Shown here one piece after another: positions 19,276 to 31,494 of a DNA stretch of 64,000 nt; positions within the stretch are counted from its first letter, which is position 1, and every line of letters starts with the position of its first letter. The stretch is from Selaginella tamariscina. Its lineage: Eukaryota > Streptophyta > Lycopodiopsida > Selaginellales > Selaginellaceae. The DNA is taken from the NCBI GenBank assembly GCA_003024785.1, contig PUQB01000247.1:288427-352426 (forward strand), read 5' to 3'. The notes below the pieces were generated by a model. That model was not told the DNA's origin. It did no database searches and saw only the letters and a program-made list of their open reading frames with translations. Made by a program: the position numbers and the translations under genes.

Positions 19276-22200
19276 CTAAAGTTTCTTCTTCATCTTAAGT
19301 AAAGCTGCAGTTCTAACCACCGCTACGCTTGGACGTGGAGGTGTTTGAGTAGGTAATTCCTCTGGTCTAATGTTCTCGAGCTTGTTTGTTGCCAACTAGA
19401 GAGTTCAAACTCTTCTCGGTTCCTATAATATTCCTTCGAGCTCGACGGCAGCTAACAACGATGATCCGGTTCCGGAACCAATATCCCAGACTAGGTCGCC
19501 AGGTCTACTGAGACGCTCGATCAAAAGCTGCATGAGTCGAACACTCTTCGGTTGAATCATCATCCTGCACAAACTTCCATTAGGATAAACAAAGCAAAGT
19601 ACTTCCTTACCAAGCCTCCTGAAAACGGTCGGCGGTGTCGACGAGGATCGTGTTCGTCAACGCCAGAGGGTTTGGCCTCTTCGACTTCTTCTCAGAGCTT
19701 TGCAGCACCAAGAGAACTAACAAGTTATCCTGCCACATAGACCAAGTTAAACTTGAACTTGAATAGCTAGCTTACCTTAATTTTGTCACGGTATCCCCAG
19801 CCTCGTGCACGTAGACGCTGTAAGTCCCTGCAACCTCCAAGTTGATTACCGCAGCCGCCTGAATCACCCGAAACAGAAGGAGAACTCGCGAAGACGACCA
19901 TGAAACCACTCGCTGCCAAGTGCATTCCACTGAATGCAAGGCCTCCTCAAACTTCACCGGATCTAGCTGCACAATGTCCTTGTTGATGCTAGCACCTCCA
20001 TATACAAGCTCATTGGGCAAGTCGAGGATGATGAGGTTGAAGCCGTATTCACCTACCACTTCCTGGAACACCGTTTGTGACTCAGCCGTATGTAGTCTGT
20101 CAACCTGTTGTCGGAGCTTGGTGTACACCTCTGTCTGGGAAGCACCCGGCTCGAAGAAAGACCTGCTCATCTCCTCCATATCGCACACAGCCAGGTCGTA
20201 GGATCCACGGGATGCAGCCAGGGTCGGGATGAAGGTCATCAGGTCGTCCTTGATGTCCAAACCAGCTACAAGTGGCTGCACCTCATTGATTGTAAAGTCG
20301 ATTGCCGAGGAGGTGCTGTAGAAGAGCTTGGTCCCGCTCCCGATCCCTTTGCAGGTGTAGTTGTCTTCCGCACCGTCTTCTTCATCTTGCTCTTCTTGAT
20401 AGCCTCTACTTCGTCCGGCTCCCAAACAATCGCTGGTAGATCATTGCCATGCACGTCGAATAGTGAGCTCTCCCAAGCTGGTGGCTGTTGCGACGGACAG
20501 TCGAGCCAGAATGGAACATGCTCCCGTTCGAACGGTGTTAGAGCTCCTCTGCTCTTCGACCACATGTGAGGCTCGCTTGTATGATCTGTCCACAGCTTCA
20601 TCGTCTGAGACGGTGCCATTTTCTTCGCCAGTATGAACCTGTAACACAAAGTCAGACAGTAGCAATGCTGGAATGAAAGCTTACCTCCATATCATCCGAC
20701 GCGCAGACTCCTCACGCTCCAGAAACTCATTCGGCTCCATCGAATAAGTGAACCGTATGCAGTCATGGAAGGGCTGAAAGACCAGGCACTTGCTCCGAGT
20801 TCGCATCTCGTCAAACCAGCTCATGAAGTCGATATCCGTTCCAACTTCTTCACCATCCTCTCGCAACCCCTTAAGGATCTGAATGGCTTCCTCGCGCACA
20901 GCCTTCCAATATAAGTCCAAGGTGATCCACTCTTTGTCCTGCATGCCTGGTAGCCCAAGTGTCTGTTGTTCTGCCTTGGATTCGAGACGGTGAGCTTGTT
21001 CAAGTATCGGAGTCGCAGCATGTTTGAAATCTTCCTTTGACATCGCGTACAGCTTCTCAATGCCCATCCAGCGACACTGCTTATGAGAGATGTTCGTCAC
21101 CTTCTGGAACCACTCCTCCCCCAAGTCTGGGTCTATGATGGAGAGGAACTTGTGCATACGCTTGTCATGCTTCTTGTACACTAGCTGCTTCAGGTTCAGC
21201 TCAAGCGTGGATTGCCCTTAGCACTGGTGACTGCTCTGTCGAGATCATCGTCGATCTCGTTCTGCACATAGAATAAGTTAAAAACTTCTTTCCTATCAAT
21301 CAAATCGGAGGTTACCTTGAAAAGGATCTTTGCGCAGATCAGGTTTGGAAAGGATGCCAAGCCGTCTTTCCTGTTGAACTCTCCTTCCACTTCCGCACCT
21401 CAAGACGATCAACCTCCGTGAGTGACTCGAGGATTTTCTGAGTTCCTTCGGTACTAGTGCAGACCGCCTTTACAGCGAGGAGAATATGTGGTAGCGTTGT
21501 TTCCACAGATGTTGCTGAAGATCTGTTCAATGAAACTGTAAGTCTAGACCCTTAACAAAAAGAAAAGAAAATACTCACATGTTATCGATTGGAACATCGA
21601 AACCAGTTGAAGATTGTCGAGGTTCTCCGTGGAGATGAAACTCGATCGAACGAATAGCCCATCGCTGGTTGTCCTCTGCATCCTCCCGTAGAGCTTCTGC
21701 AAAGCCTGTAGCCTATGGTTCCCGTCCCAGCAGCTGAACTTCCGGTTTGAGAGCCTTGAAGCCCACTGTTTGTACTCCGGCTGAGTAAGAGCTTGCTCGA
21801 AAGACCGGTGCTGCTCGTACTGAATCGTGTCCTTCGACAGCTCCGATAGCTCCTCAGCAGTGAGTCGATCTCCGATGGACAGAATGAACAAGGCCGTGTT
21901 GCGTAGATAACCAGCCTTCTTCAACGATGACACCAGCCTGTCCAAGTCCCCTGGGTTCACTCGTCGAACCACCTCGTTCGAATGCATTCTACAGATGGGC
22001 ACATCAGGAGGATCACCAAGTCCCTTGACAGTAATTTTGTCGAGCAGGTTCGCTGAGCTCTCCAAATGCAGGCTAGCCGGTATGCTGTATAACTCCTTCG
22101 GCTCCTTATCGCTCTTCGCCTTCTTGCCTTTTGGATCAGCTTTCCCGCGGCCTCTCTTTTTGCTGACTGCCTCCTCCAAGTCGTCCTCGCTAGCTTCAAC

Positions 22201-22469
22201 TGCCTCTGTCATCTGCACTTGCTCGTTCAGGACTGCAACCTCAGCGGATGAAGGAGGCAACTGCGACGAGCTCTCCGGGAAATCTGTGATGGTTGATGGA
22301 GGCTGCTCTGCTCAACTGGTACTACTTCAGACTGAGTCACTGGAGGATCCTCCTTTGCTACATTAGATGGTTCTCCTCTCTTGCCTCGCTTGTGCTTCGA
22401 TATCCTCTTCTCTTCCCGTGGCTCTTCATCAGGCGCAGTCTCTAGTAGACGTTTTGAAGCTCTCACCAT
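19276..22469 (-). pseudogene. ParB-like/DNA-methyltransferase accessory gene, copy B
   Basis: Same protein and exon pattern as in A, read on the minus strand from the ATG at 22467-22469 to the stop at 19276-19278. The N-terminal basic region, ParB-like part (RLVSSLKKAGYL, SCWDGNHRLQAL, about 22010-21680), the helical middle, and ILDLPNELVYGG are present. Small frame shifts lie near 22310, 21200, 20430 and in the last exon, where the DIGSG motif frame is disturbed. The DLPN motif is unchanged from A. Whether every shift is real is uncertain because the differences from A are mostly 1-3 base gaps. Confidence 0.82.
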
Positions 22470-23595
22470 TTTGTAAACTCTGGAAAGCAAACACACAAGT
22501 CAATTGATTAGGAGACAAAAAAAAAAAAAAACAAAGATGACTAACCTTGTGGCTGCCGACTCAAGCTAGCTGGTGCCGACCCTCTCAGTCGGCACAGAGA
22601 TGTAGAAGAGCATATCCTGCCGACTGAGACAGGTTGGTGCCGACCCTCTCAGACGGCACTGAAGAGATAATGGTGCCGACTGAGCTAGGATGGTGCCGTC
22701 CCTCTCAGACGGCACAAATGGGAAGACCCATTAACTCTGAAAAAAGAAATACTTGAGCCGCAAAGCAAAAAAAAACAAATTCAAAATACCTTGTGGTTGC
22801 CGACTGAACCAGGATGGTGCCTCTCTCAGTCGGCACAAATGGGAAGACCTTTATCTCTGGGATTCCACACAAATGGGAAGACACATTAACTCTGAAAAAA
22901 AAAACATTGTGATACGGATACTTGAGCCGCAAAGAAAAAAATAAACAAATCGAAAATACCTTGTGGCTGCCGACTGAACCAGGATGGTGCCGTCCTCTCA
23001 GTCGGCACAAATGGGAAGACCCTTTATCTCTGAAAAATAAATTATTTGAGCCGCAAATCATAAAATACAGAAATTGCACATACCTTGTGGCCGCCGACTG
23101 AGCAACAATCTAAATCAACACAGAAATCTCGATTGATTTACTTGGGCGCACACAATCGACTCGAAATGGATGGTGCCGCTCCTCTCAAGCCCCTTGGAGA
23201 GATTTCAGAACTCAGATCTGAGATTGAAAAAACCCTAGCCGCAGTGGAAACAGTAAACCCTATCTACCAAAAAACCCTAGCCAATGAAAGTGAACCCTAC
23301 GGAATAAATGTGACATTAAGGATGTGACATTAATATTTAGGGTTAATATTAAAATATGTGAATAATTGGTAAAGGTGAAGATATTTCAAATCATAAAAGG
23401 TAGTAATTAAATTAAATCGGTGATACTAGAGAGGACAGCATTAAGAACACTGTGAGCTGGGCAGCGTAGAATTAATTATATACAAAAGTGTATTCACGTT
23501 TATTATCAACGATTATAATTTTTTTTGGCGAACGAGAGTGTGTTTAATCTTTTGCTTTGCTTTCCTAAACCACCGAGCTTTCTCCTTGCGTTGTC
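22470..23595. repeat. Central leader array and bidirectional region, copy B
   Basis: Inverted counterpart of 12936-14330. It holds fewer mini exon-intron units: cores of TCAGTCGGCAC...GGTGCCGAC are visible at about 22550-22735, 22785-22885 and 22960-23020. The reduction relative to A shows that unit number varies between copies. Confidence 0.75.
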
Positions 23596-26500
23596 ATGGC
23601 CAGAGTTACCTATGAAGGCATTGACAAAGATTTCCCAGTCGATGAAGATGGAAATGCTTTTGTGTTTGAACATGATCTTCACTTTGCTTTCAACATTCCT
23701 TGTTGGTTCAGTATACATGTGGTTCAATTGATGTCAGTTTCTGCGAGTTCTGAGAAGATGTGGAGTTGTTACCAGAAGGCAATGCATCAAACCAGTTTGT
23801 CTTTTACACATTGTGCCCGGCAAAGGGCCCGTTGTTCAGGTTGCGGACAAAGGAGCGTGAGGAATCCATGCTGGTGTGTCTTCTAAGAGCAGACAAATGT
23901 AGGATAGGGAAGGATCTCATTGGTTCGTCTGAAGTTAAACGAGTCTCTGAACTACCGCAGATATACAATGGAAATGTCATTTACGAACTTCCCCAAAGAA
24001 AGAAAGCACAAGAAGTACTTGGGGATGAATCGCAAGGATGGCTGCTACCATTGGACACACCCGAGCACAACACACTGGCATGTTCCGGCGAGTCAGTCGA
24101 AGTTCATGTGTCGGACATCTCAAATGCATCAATCCTACCTGCCCCTACTTGGCTTTTGAGAAGAAAGCAAATGAATGTCACTTCAAGGGTGCTGTGGAGA
24201 AGGCAAAGACAACTGAGACAGGCAAAGTAATAGGCATGAAATGTAAGCATTGTGGAGAGGAGCCATTGCTAGTGCACACTTGTCCGGCTTATGTGTACTA
24301 CATTCTGCAGACGACATTTCTTTTACAAGGTTGTTCATTCACAGAGGTGTTCATCAGCATCCAGTCAGCCCCTCAGTGTCAGCTTCAAACGTTCAGCGTG
24401 CCAGATCTAGTGTCAGCAACGTGGTAAAGAGCAGTCCGCGAACCAATCAACGAGTGATTGAGTTTCAAGCTGCGTGTGAGCTCATCTTTGAAGAACTTTT
24501 CAAGGAAGAAGGAGAAGTCTCGTACACTGGTTTACTCTCAAAACTTGAACCTCTTACAAACCATCGAAGGTATTTTTCTTTAGATCTCTACACACTGACG
24601 TGACCTTTCCTTTAGGACTCGGGACTGGATTACACAATCAAGACAGAAGGAGACACACTTTAGAGAGGGTTACGAGGGTCTTCTGGAGCTGAAGACAAAG
24701 TTGCCAATACCTTTCATTCACGTCATACATGTTCCAGGGATGGAACTGCATGGTGCTGAGGAGCAGCCTCTGATCTTCAAAATGACAGTTGAGGGACCGG
24801 GTTCAGAGTTGACTACATCAGAAGGTGTCAAAGTGGAGGGAGACCTTCATGATCAATGGGTTGTTCTGGACCACACGCACCGTATACCAGACTGGGCGAC
24901 AATTGGAATACACCTTTATGACCCATTGTAAGTTGTAGAACTCTTCATAACACTTTCTAATCTTTGTTATCTAATGCTCTCTTACAGTGTCAGATCCATG
25001 GTGACTATAGCTTACGCAGATATGTGCCCGAAGATAATGTTGCAGTGCTGAAGTTCTTGAACACAATGCTAGAGGTTTGTAAGAAACAGGGTTTGGAGAA
25101 TGTCAACTTTGCTTGTTTTCATGTCGGATGAGGCTGGAGCGATATGGATAGCCTTGCGCCAAGTATTCAACAACGGAGAAAAGATGAAAGGGAGGGAAAG
25201 AAGCTTCTGTTTCACTTTATGCAATCCGTGCGTCAGGTGACAAAGAAATGGATGCAGAAGAACATCGCGAAGAACACATGTCATAGTTTTTACTATGACT
25301 CCTCTTTACTTTGGACGTTGACTGTTGTTACCTACTGTACTATATTGACAAGCCCTAGATGTAGTGAGGAACAGCCCCGCTTAGTGCACTTAGGTGTTTA
25401 GGGGTAGTTCGGCCGGCTGTCCTTAGATATCTCGAGAAACTCTAAGCGAAGGTAGCACTTACCTTCTAAAAAACTCTTACCCTTGTTTTCCATGTCCCGA
25501 TTGGATTAATGGCTAGTTCTGGTGAGTTTGGCATGTCGGATATGCTTAGAAATACCCCAGGTTTGACAGGTTAGGGTTTAGGGGTTGATGGATAACTCAC
25601 CAAGTATGTTTTCTCTGGAATGAGATTTCAATGCTAGCCCACTTATGTAAACAGGAAAAAGGGGTTGGGGCCTCTGTCACATAAATAAGGTAGTATATAG
25701 GAGTGAGGGTTCTGGGTTCATGACTGAGCTCGTTACTCTTCTCCCGGTGCAAGCTCTAGCGGTGTCGTCAAGGCACAACCCTCTGTTGTGCCGCCCTAAC
25801 TTCCAGATGCCAAGGGTACGTCCCACTTTCGGGGTAGCTTACCCTTAACGTTGGCGAATCCATGCCTGGGAGGTCTTGTCGGAATGCACGTTCCAAGAGG
25901 CAGAGGTTGAGGCTTGTCCAGCCTCCTCCTCCACGTCAAGCTAGGTGTAGCACTCACAGCCAAGCAAGGCACATCCCGTGTACTAATTCCTGAGGGTTCA
26001 TTGAGGGGTTCTAGAGTTGGCATTTAGGAGCCACGTTTGTGGTACTTGGTGCAACTCTTGAATCTAAGGGCTATGGCATGATAGCCCACATCGGGGAAGG
26101 CAGTGTCACATGGAGATGTGACACTGGGCTAAATGTCACATGGTACAACGCCTGAGACACGCCCTTTGGGGTTGTGTCATGGGTTTGTCGCCAAGGGGTT
26201 GGATACTCTAGCCAATAGGCATGCTTGTGTTTGCACTAGGGTGCTAGCCTTGGGCATCTGCTCAACGGAGGTTAGGTCTCGTAACTAGGTGTGCTTTGGC
26301 ACACTTGGCTAGGGGAGTGTTCTCCTTGGAATCCAGAGGTTGAACAACCTAAGCTCATTAGCAGAAGCCCTTTCATGAGGCACTTGCAAGGTCATGTGCT
26401 TAGGGTTATCCCAAACCTAGCCTTAGGGAGTTTGCTTAGCAGGACACTCGTGTTCGCCTACGGTGCACACTCGTGTCCTCATTAAGTACTAGCTCTAGGT

Positions 26501-28474
26501 CTAGGGTATAACTTGGCCACTCAAACCCTTAGGGGTTAGTCGTGGTTCAGGGTACCCTTGTCGCCCTAAAGGGTTATACTTCCGGATGAGGGTGCTTCCT
26601 CAAGGGGTAAGTGATGATGCCTTAGCTCTGTCTAGGGGTATGTGTGGAACACATGTCTCCTTAATGGGGGTTAGGGCATGAGCCTGTCTAGGTCTTCTAG
26701 GGCAAGACCCTAAGTCAACTAGGGTTATCCCTCAAGGGTTTTGGGGGCAGACACTCTAGGGAGACTTAGGCTAAACCCTAAATCAACTAGGGTTATCCCT
26801 CAAGGGTTTTGGGGGTAGACACTCTTGGGAGACTTAGGCTAAACCCTAAGTCTCCTATCCACTTGGGCATTAGAGTCTAACCCTAGGGGTCGTTGGGGTT
26901 GTTTTGGGAAACTTAGCGTTGCTCACACAGGGTGATGACGCCAAATGGCCACCTGGTAGCCACGTGTCACCACGTGTTGGCCCTTTGCGTTAAAACTTTG
27001 ACAACACATGAAGCTTGCTCGTGCCTGGCCTACAACACTGAATGAACAATCTAAAAAAGAACAACTAGCAGTTCTTGAGTCTTTTTGGGAAGGATGAGCA
27101 TCAAACATTTGTGCTTTGAAGACATGGTTGTCTTGGTGGATCAGGCATGAGGACCACATCTCCATGGCGGAACTGGGAGACATGACAGAAGAAGGACTCA
27201 CGAGCGTTCCAACTATAAACAATGCTGAAGTGATTCATGCAAGAGCAAGAAGAGCAAGATTGGCCAAAAGAGTACCACTACTGGAGGCGACAATGTTAGA
27301 CCTCACCGATGCAGTTATGCAGAGTGTGAAGGTGAAAGCGGCAATAGAAGGGAGGTATACATGGTCAGGGCCTTCGAAGGAAACTCTGTTGAAACAAGTG
27401 CAACGCAAACTCTCTGAGGGGAAAAGTGTATCTCCATCAACAATTATCAATCTGGTGGAAGGCAAGGAACACTTGACCAGCCCGGAGTTCACGAGTACCA
27501 CTAACGTTCGAGTGCAAACTGTTAGGAGAACAGTCACAGGAACAAAACAGTCTGATGCTTGACGTTCACACATACATGATGTAGAGTACACAGAGCGGGT
27601 GGTCCAAAACAACAGGAGAAAGAGGTTAAGGTTCGAAGAGGTTTTGGAGAGAGATCAAACAGAGTGGGCCATCAGACGAATTGGAGCATCTAGTAAGGTT
27701 AAGTGTTTGGGATGAATCAGGAAGGAACTGCTCTGTGTGGAAAACCAATCGGTTATCCAAGCAGAGTGCCAGCACCAGGATTCTATGGAAAACGAATGTA
27801 CATTGATGCCTTGGGGAATGAGGAGTATGTACAATAGATGATGTGGTTCTGCCGAAAAGATTCAGGGTATTTCACGCGGCCAAACGGCAAAATTCTTCAG
27901 TCACGAATTCCAACACCACCAACGGTTTGGCATGTGCTCAAGGAAACGAAGCTGACAAGTGAGGAGGTCAGAGAATTACAGGATGCAGGCTTTGTTCTGG
28001 AAGGTTTACAGGGGACGGCAGGAAGAGTAGATGAGGGTCAGAAGGACAAAACACCATCGCCACCACGTGGAGCTGGATCTACAACAATTCCACCTTTCGA
28101 AGGACGCATGGTCCGGACTCCAAAAAATGTCTAAAGAACAAGAGAAGAATTTCCACAAGGCCAAGACGTTTTTAGGTCGTGTGAGAAATGTTGAAGTGAC
28201 AGTTAGAGGACAAAAGGAGGCTTTCGTTGTGTCGGCAGGAAATAACTCTGCAAAGGTGACTATTAATACTTATCTTACATGCAGTTGTTCTACCTTTCAG
28301 AAGAGCAAAAGTTAGAACCCATTTGTACACATGTACTTCGTCTACAGCCGTGTGCTTGGCTTGAACCCGGACGTCACATATTTTCTACAAAGGCGATCGC
28401 TCAGTGAGATGGAGGTCCACCGTTTGCTGGTGAATTGCAACAGAGTTCATGACCCACCGGTGCTACAAGGATAA
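23596..28474 (+). pseudogene. Mutator-like transposase, copy B, interrupted by a solo LTR
   Basis: Plus-strand version of the A transposase, starting ATGGCCAGAGTTACC and ending at TAA 28472-28474. The cysteine region, WVVLDHTHRIPDW (about 24860-24890), the same two short introns (near 24570 and 24930) and the SWIM part (CSCSTFQ near 28280) are recognisable. The coding region is split at 25279-27003 by an LTR. Stops and shifts elsewhere (for example a TAG near 27835 and another after CSCSTFQKSKS near 28313) show it is not functional as read. Confidence 0.85.
25279..27003 (+). mobile_element. Solo LTR of an LTR retrotransposon, inserted in copy B
   Basis: A 1725-bp sequence begins TGTCATAG and ends TTTGACA (TGTC/GACA inverted ends), flanked by the 5-bp direct repeat ACACA (25274-25278 and 27004-27008). 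Copy D holds the uninterrupted site. A TATA-like TATATAGG near 25694 could be the old promoter. Two tandem units of about 68 bases lie at about 26709-26845. No internal coding region or second LTR is present, so it is a recombined fossil; the superfamily cannot be told. It is younger than the segmental duplication. A piece of the same family lies at 1-160. Confidence 0.85.
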
Positions 28475-28680
28475 ATGGTTTAGGGTTTAGGATAATGCTT
28501 TATTAAGCCAGTCGGCATATATTAAGCCGGTCGGCATATTAAAAAAACTTATATATTCTAGAATATTCTTGGGAATATTCTAGAATATGCTAGAATAAAC
28601 CAGAAATATCCGCGAATATACTAGAATAATATGAAGCCTGCTGAGCCGGAGCCTCCTTTTCGCCAAGACCCTAGTTTTAT

Positions 28681-28965
28681 TGCGTATCAGATGTGTAAAT
28701 GCATATTCGATTGAGTTTATCTACTTAGAAATCTCTCTTGTGGAACGAAAAATTGATTTGAGTGTCTTTGAAATGGTTTCCATTCTCAACAGCTGATAAA
28801 GCAAATGACTGACAAGTATATTCAATAATATTTAAGCTGCAAAGTCAATTTATTTACTACTTAAAGTTTATTTTGAATGGCGAGTTAAAGACGAAGTATG
28901 TTTGCTATCTTATCGATGAAAGTTGAAGGCTGTAGATATGATTGTTTTGTTAACTTACATGCAGC
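28681..28965. other. Intergenic stretch, no gene seen
   Basis: AT-rich DNA right of transposon B. It may be an intron of the plus-strand gene remnant that follows. Confidence 0.4.
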
Positions 28966-29546
28966 ACAGATGCAAAAGCCTCATGCGTTTATGGAAGTGA
29001 ACGTAAATCTTATACTTAAGTATATATGTTGAAACCGTGGTGCCAGGTTGGAACTGCTGCTATGATTGAGCTATTCAATCCAAGTGGCCATCCATATGTT
29101 ATTTTGTGCCTCAATGTCTTTAGCTTTGAAGAGCTGGATAATGATATTTGTGTTCCATTTCATCAGCAATTGCGAAAGGTCATCCACACTCAACATCCCA
29201 ATTACAAGTGGAGGTATGTTTCGAACATTTTTTTGTTTTCAATTTTTGTCTTTTTTTTTTGCAGGCAATTATATACTGGCCTGAGTATTTTTTTTTGCAA
29301 GCAATTATATATTGGCATGAGTATTTTTTTTTTGCAGGCAATTATACTGGCCTTTGTTCATTTGCTTTCTTTCCCTCTAGTGATTCTGATATGTTTTTAA
29401 ATGTACAGGTGGTTGATGAAGGCCCTAACAATATCACTAGTGAAGATGACTACTAGGTAGAAGTCATTTAAACCTTGCATTTAACTGACACATTTTTTAT
29501 TTTCTAGTTGCTTAAAGATTGGGAAGAGACTATTGCCTACAATAGG
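28966..29546 (+). pseudogene. Unrecognised spliced gene remnant
   Basis: Exon-like pieces are bounded by good splice sites: about 28966-29000 (QMQKPHAFMEVN), 29048-29213 (VGTAAMIELFNPSGHPYVIL through QLRKVIHTQHPNYKWR), 29409-29456 (VVDEGPNNITSEDD) and 29508-29546 (LLKDWEETIAYNR). The phrase LR..IH..HPNYKWR loosely recalls the last helix of HMG boxes, but the preceding part does not fit, so I assign no family. Unit 2 has the same exons at 58650-59226 with a CAG codon where unit 1 reads a stop TAG at the end of the third piece. It may be part of a gene once joined to sequence left of transposon B. Confidence 0.45.
29251..29355 (+). repeat. Three tandem splice-acceptor-like units
   Basis: A unit of about 42 bases, polyT-GCAGGCAATTATATA(C/T)TGG..TGAGTA, is repeated three times inside the intron of the gene remnant, each with a pyrimidine tract and AG (the second reads GCAAG in unit 1). 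The same triplet is in unit 2 at about 58930-59035. Confidence 0.65.
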
Positions 29547-29907
29547 TGAGCAGGGTCAAAGGTTTGTGCTGGTCGTTAAGGACTCCACATGCCATATGTG
29601 GGATAGCCTCGATAGTCACCAAGACGCTATTGCGGATGCCCAATGTTGGGGTCCGGCCTTTACTTCAAGATATATATGAAAGTGCGGTGGTGGCCTTTAC
29701 TTGGATGCCAAGAGGGTTCATTTATTAGTAGATTGAAACTTCTTTCTAGCAGGGCTGGTGCCTTCTCTATTAGGGAAGCTGGACAAGGAGGAGGACAAAG
29801 ATTGGGGAGGTGGCAACCATAAACAAAAGAGATTTATATATATATATTGCCTTTTAGGAGTATAAGGTGGCCCCTTCCTCAAAGGTGGCCAGAGGAAGAT
29901 ACACACA
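29547..29907. other. Stretch without a recognised gene
   Basis: Short plus-strand open frames here (for example RVKGLCWSLRTPHAIC) are not matched to any family and are broken differently in unit 2. It could be the 3' end of the preceding gene remnant. Confidence 0.35.
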
Positions 29908-30629
29908 AATTGCCCCACGAACGGCACACACACATGTATACGAGTCACCTTGTGTTGTGAACGCAGCCTAATGCACATGACACACTCCTTGAACATGTGC
30001 CACAACAGCACATGTGGCTATGTTTTGGATCTAGATTCTCCTTCTTTTCTAAATCACCATCTTATTCTTGATCCAGCGTCTTTTTTCTCTTGAATTGTTT
30101 TTTTTATATTTTATACTTGTTTACATGGTAACTTTCGGTAGCAATGCTCCTATTAAATTCTCAAGCGAACAATTGCATGAGAACTTCCTATGCCATTGTT
30201 ACAATGTTGCAGCCCGCACTATCCATGTGGAGTTTGTGTGCCACGAATTTCCTAGTTGTGATTTAGATAGTATCTCTATATATTAAATCGGACGTGCTTG
30301 TCATATATAGCGGTGTGTTTGCGTTTCCTTGAAGACTCACCAGTGCCCACGTTTTTGCCACGCTCACTGTTGGCCTCAGTCTCATTAGATGCTCCGGCAA
30401 CTAAAATAAAAAAACACAAAATATAAAACTATAGAAATTTGCTACACGCATGTGTTGTTTGTGTACATTGATATCCAAAGATAATACGTGTGAATATATT
30501 TTACGTAAGCAAGACATATAATAGATAAGCATATGCCACACCGTACAGCTTCACATATAAGCCCTAGGGCTTGGGCTTGAGGAAACTAGACTTGAAATAC
30601 ATATTACATCTATACATATATTAGTTTAC
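29908..30629. repeat. 0.72-kb direct-repeat module, first copy in unit 1
   Basis: It begins ATTGCCCCACGAACGGCACACACA and ends ACATATATTAGTTTACTA. A second copy lies at 32372-33091, with two more in unit 2 (59580-60291, 62246-62956). The module contains the last exon of the DRB-like gene on the minus strand. Confidence 0.8.
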
Positions 30630-31494
30630 TATTTGAATAAATAGCTATACATTATAAAATAAATACATAAGACATCATATTGGGAAGTACCATTGTTAGA
30701 TGTGTTGCTCCTAGCATTCTCACCATGTTTGCGCACTTGTTCTCAATTCCCACTGTCACTTGGATTCCCTGAATGACGTAGACAATGTATACATTGCATG
30801 CTTAGGTATGTGTAGCTATCTTAATATATTTATTCTACATGTTTTTAATATATACATATTCCGAGTGAGTATACACATCAATCTCATGCTTATAAGTATT
30901 AAACTTACCGTTTTCTTGCTCTAAGATCCTCATAATCATCTTTGTTGCCTTCCTAGTGGCTTCTTGTTCACATTGTGCATGTCCCCCAAACATGTATCTA
31001 CCATCGTATTTAACTATTGCATACAGACCGTCCTCGTTTCTATGAAATGTATATATAGGAAAGCTGCGGCCGCTTTTGTGTACCAATTCCTGTAGCTTAG
31101 TCTGCGCCAGTTCAGTGTTAAATAATTACTCGGTAAGTTTCCAATACATGATAGAGAACTAAAATAGTATTTAATATGCATTATATGTATACCACACACC
31201 ATGAATTCTTATATTGCATCGACATGACAGTCAGATAAATAGATAAATGATTGATTATTATACTTACATCCAATTTAGCACCAGTAATGTCCTCGATGGC
31301 AGCTGCAGCAGCAGCAAGCTGAGCATCTTCAAGCTTTTTAAATCCTATGTACATGACATGCGGATAATAAGAGAGCATGCATGAGAAATATATTATTATC
31401 ATATTAATACGTTCCATTGTACTATTGCTAGAAAAGATAATATGTTATACCCATAATTAAGATAAGAAGCACCTGGACCAGATTGGTATTGATA
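30276..31494 (-). pseudogene. DRB-like double-stranded-RNA-binding protein gene, 5' truncated (unit 1)
   Basis: Minus-strand exons are 31494-31473 (stub of the first dsRBD exon), 31344-31268 (GFKKLEDAQLAAAAAAIEDI), 31101-30909 (second dsRBD: LQELVHKSGRSFPIYTF, VKYDGRYMFGG, EQEATRKATKMIMRILEQE), 30768-30691 (EQVRKHGENARSNTSN) and 30400-30276 (ESSRKRKHTAIYDKHVRF, stop TAG). All junctions keep frame. DRB proteins bind duplex RNA and assist Dicer-like enzymes; the basic SRKRKH tail could be a nuclear signal. In this unit most of the first dsRBD exon is missing (about 190 bases fewer than in unit 2), so an intact first domain cannot be made. The second dsRBD is fully open. Confidence 0.82.

Larger units (their letters stand above)
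19091..28671. mobile_element. Mutator-like transposon, copy B, inverted relative to A, with a nested solo LTR
   Basis: The element starts GAGTGCCGCCATTTTGGAGG and ends ...TCGCCAAGACCC, flanked by a perfect 9-bp duplication TAGTTTTAT (19082-19090, 28672-28680). The duplication differs from that of A, so B is an independent insertion. Gene order is reversed: accessory gene on minus (22469 to 19276), transposase on plus (23596 to 28474). It is 9581 bp including the 1.73-kb LTR inserted in the transposase. A and B form a large inverted repeat with a 1.4-kb spacer. Confidence 0.94.

Noticed and set aside
25796-26485. Proteins inside the solo LTR
   Set aside because: Short open frames only; LTRs do not normally encode proteins, and no domain is seen.
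25279-27003. hAT- or Mutator-type insertion with an 8-9-bp duplication
   Set aside because: The TGTC...GACA ends with a 5-bp ACACA duplication fit an LTR better; the longer apparent duplication includes bases of the element itself.
29048-29213. HMG-box protein
   Set aside because: Only the last helix phrase (LR..H..HPNYKWR) resembles an HMG box; the preceding residues lack the expected aromatic and proline pattern.
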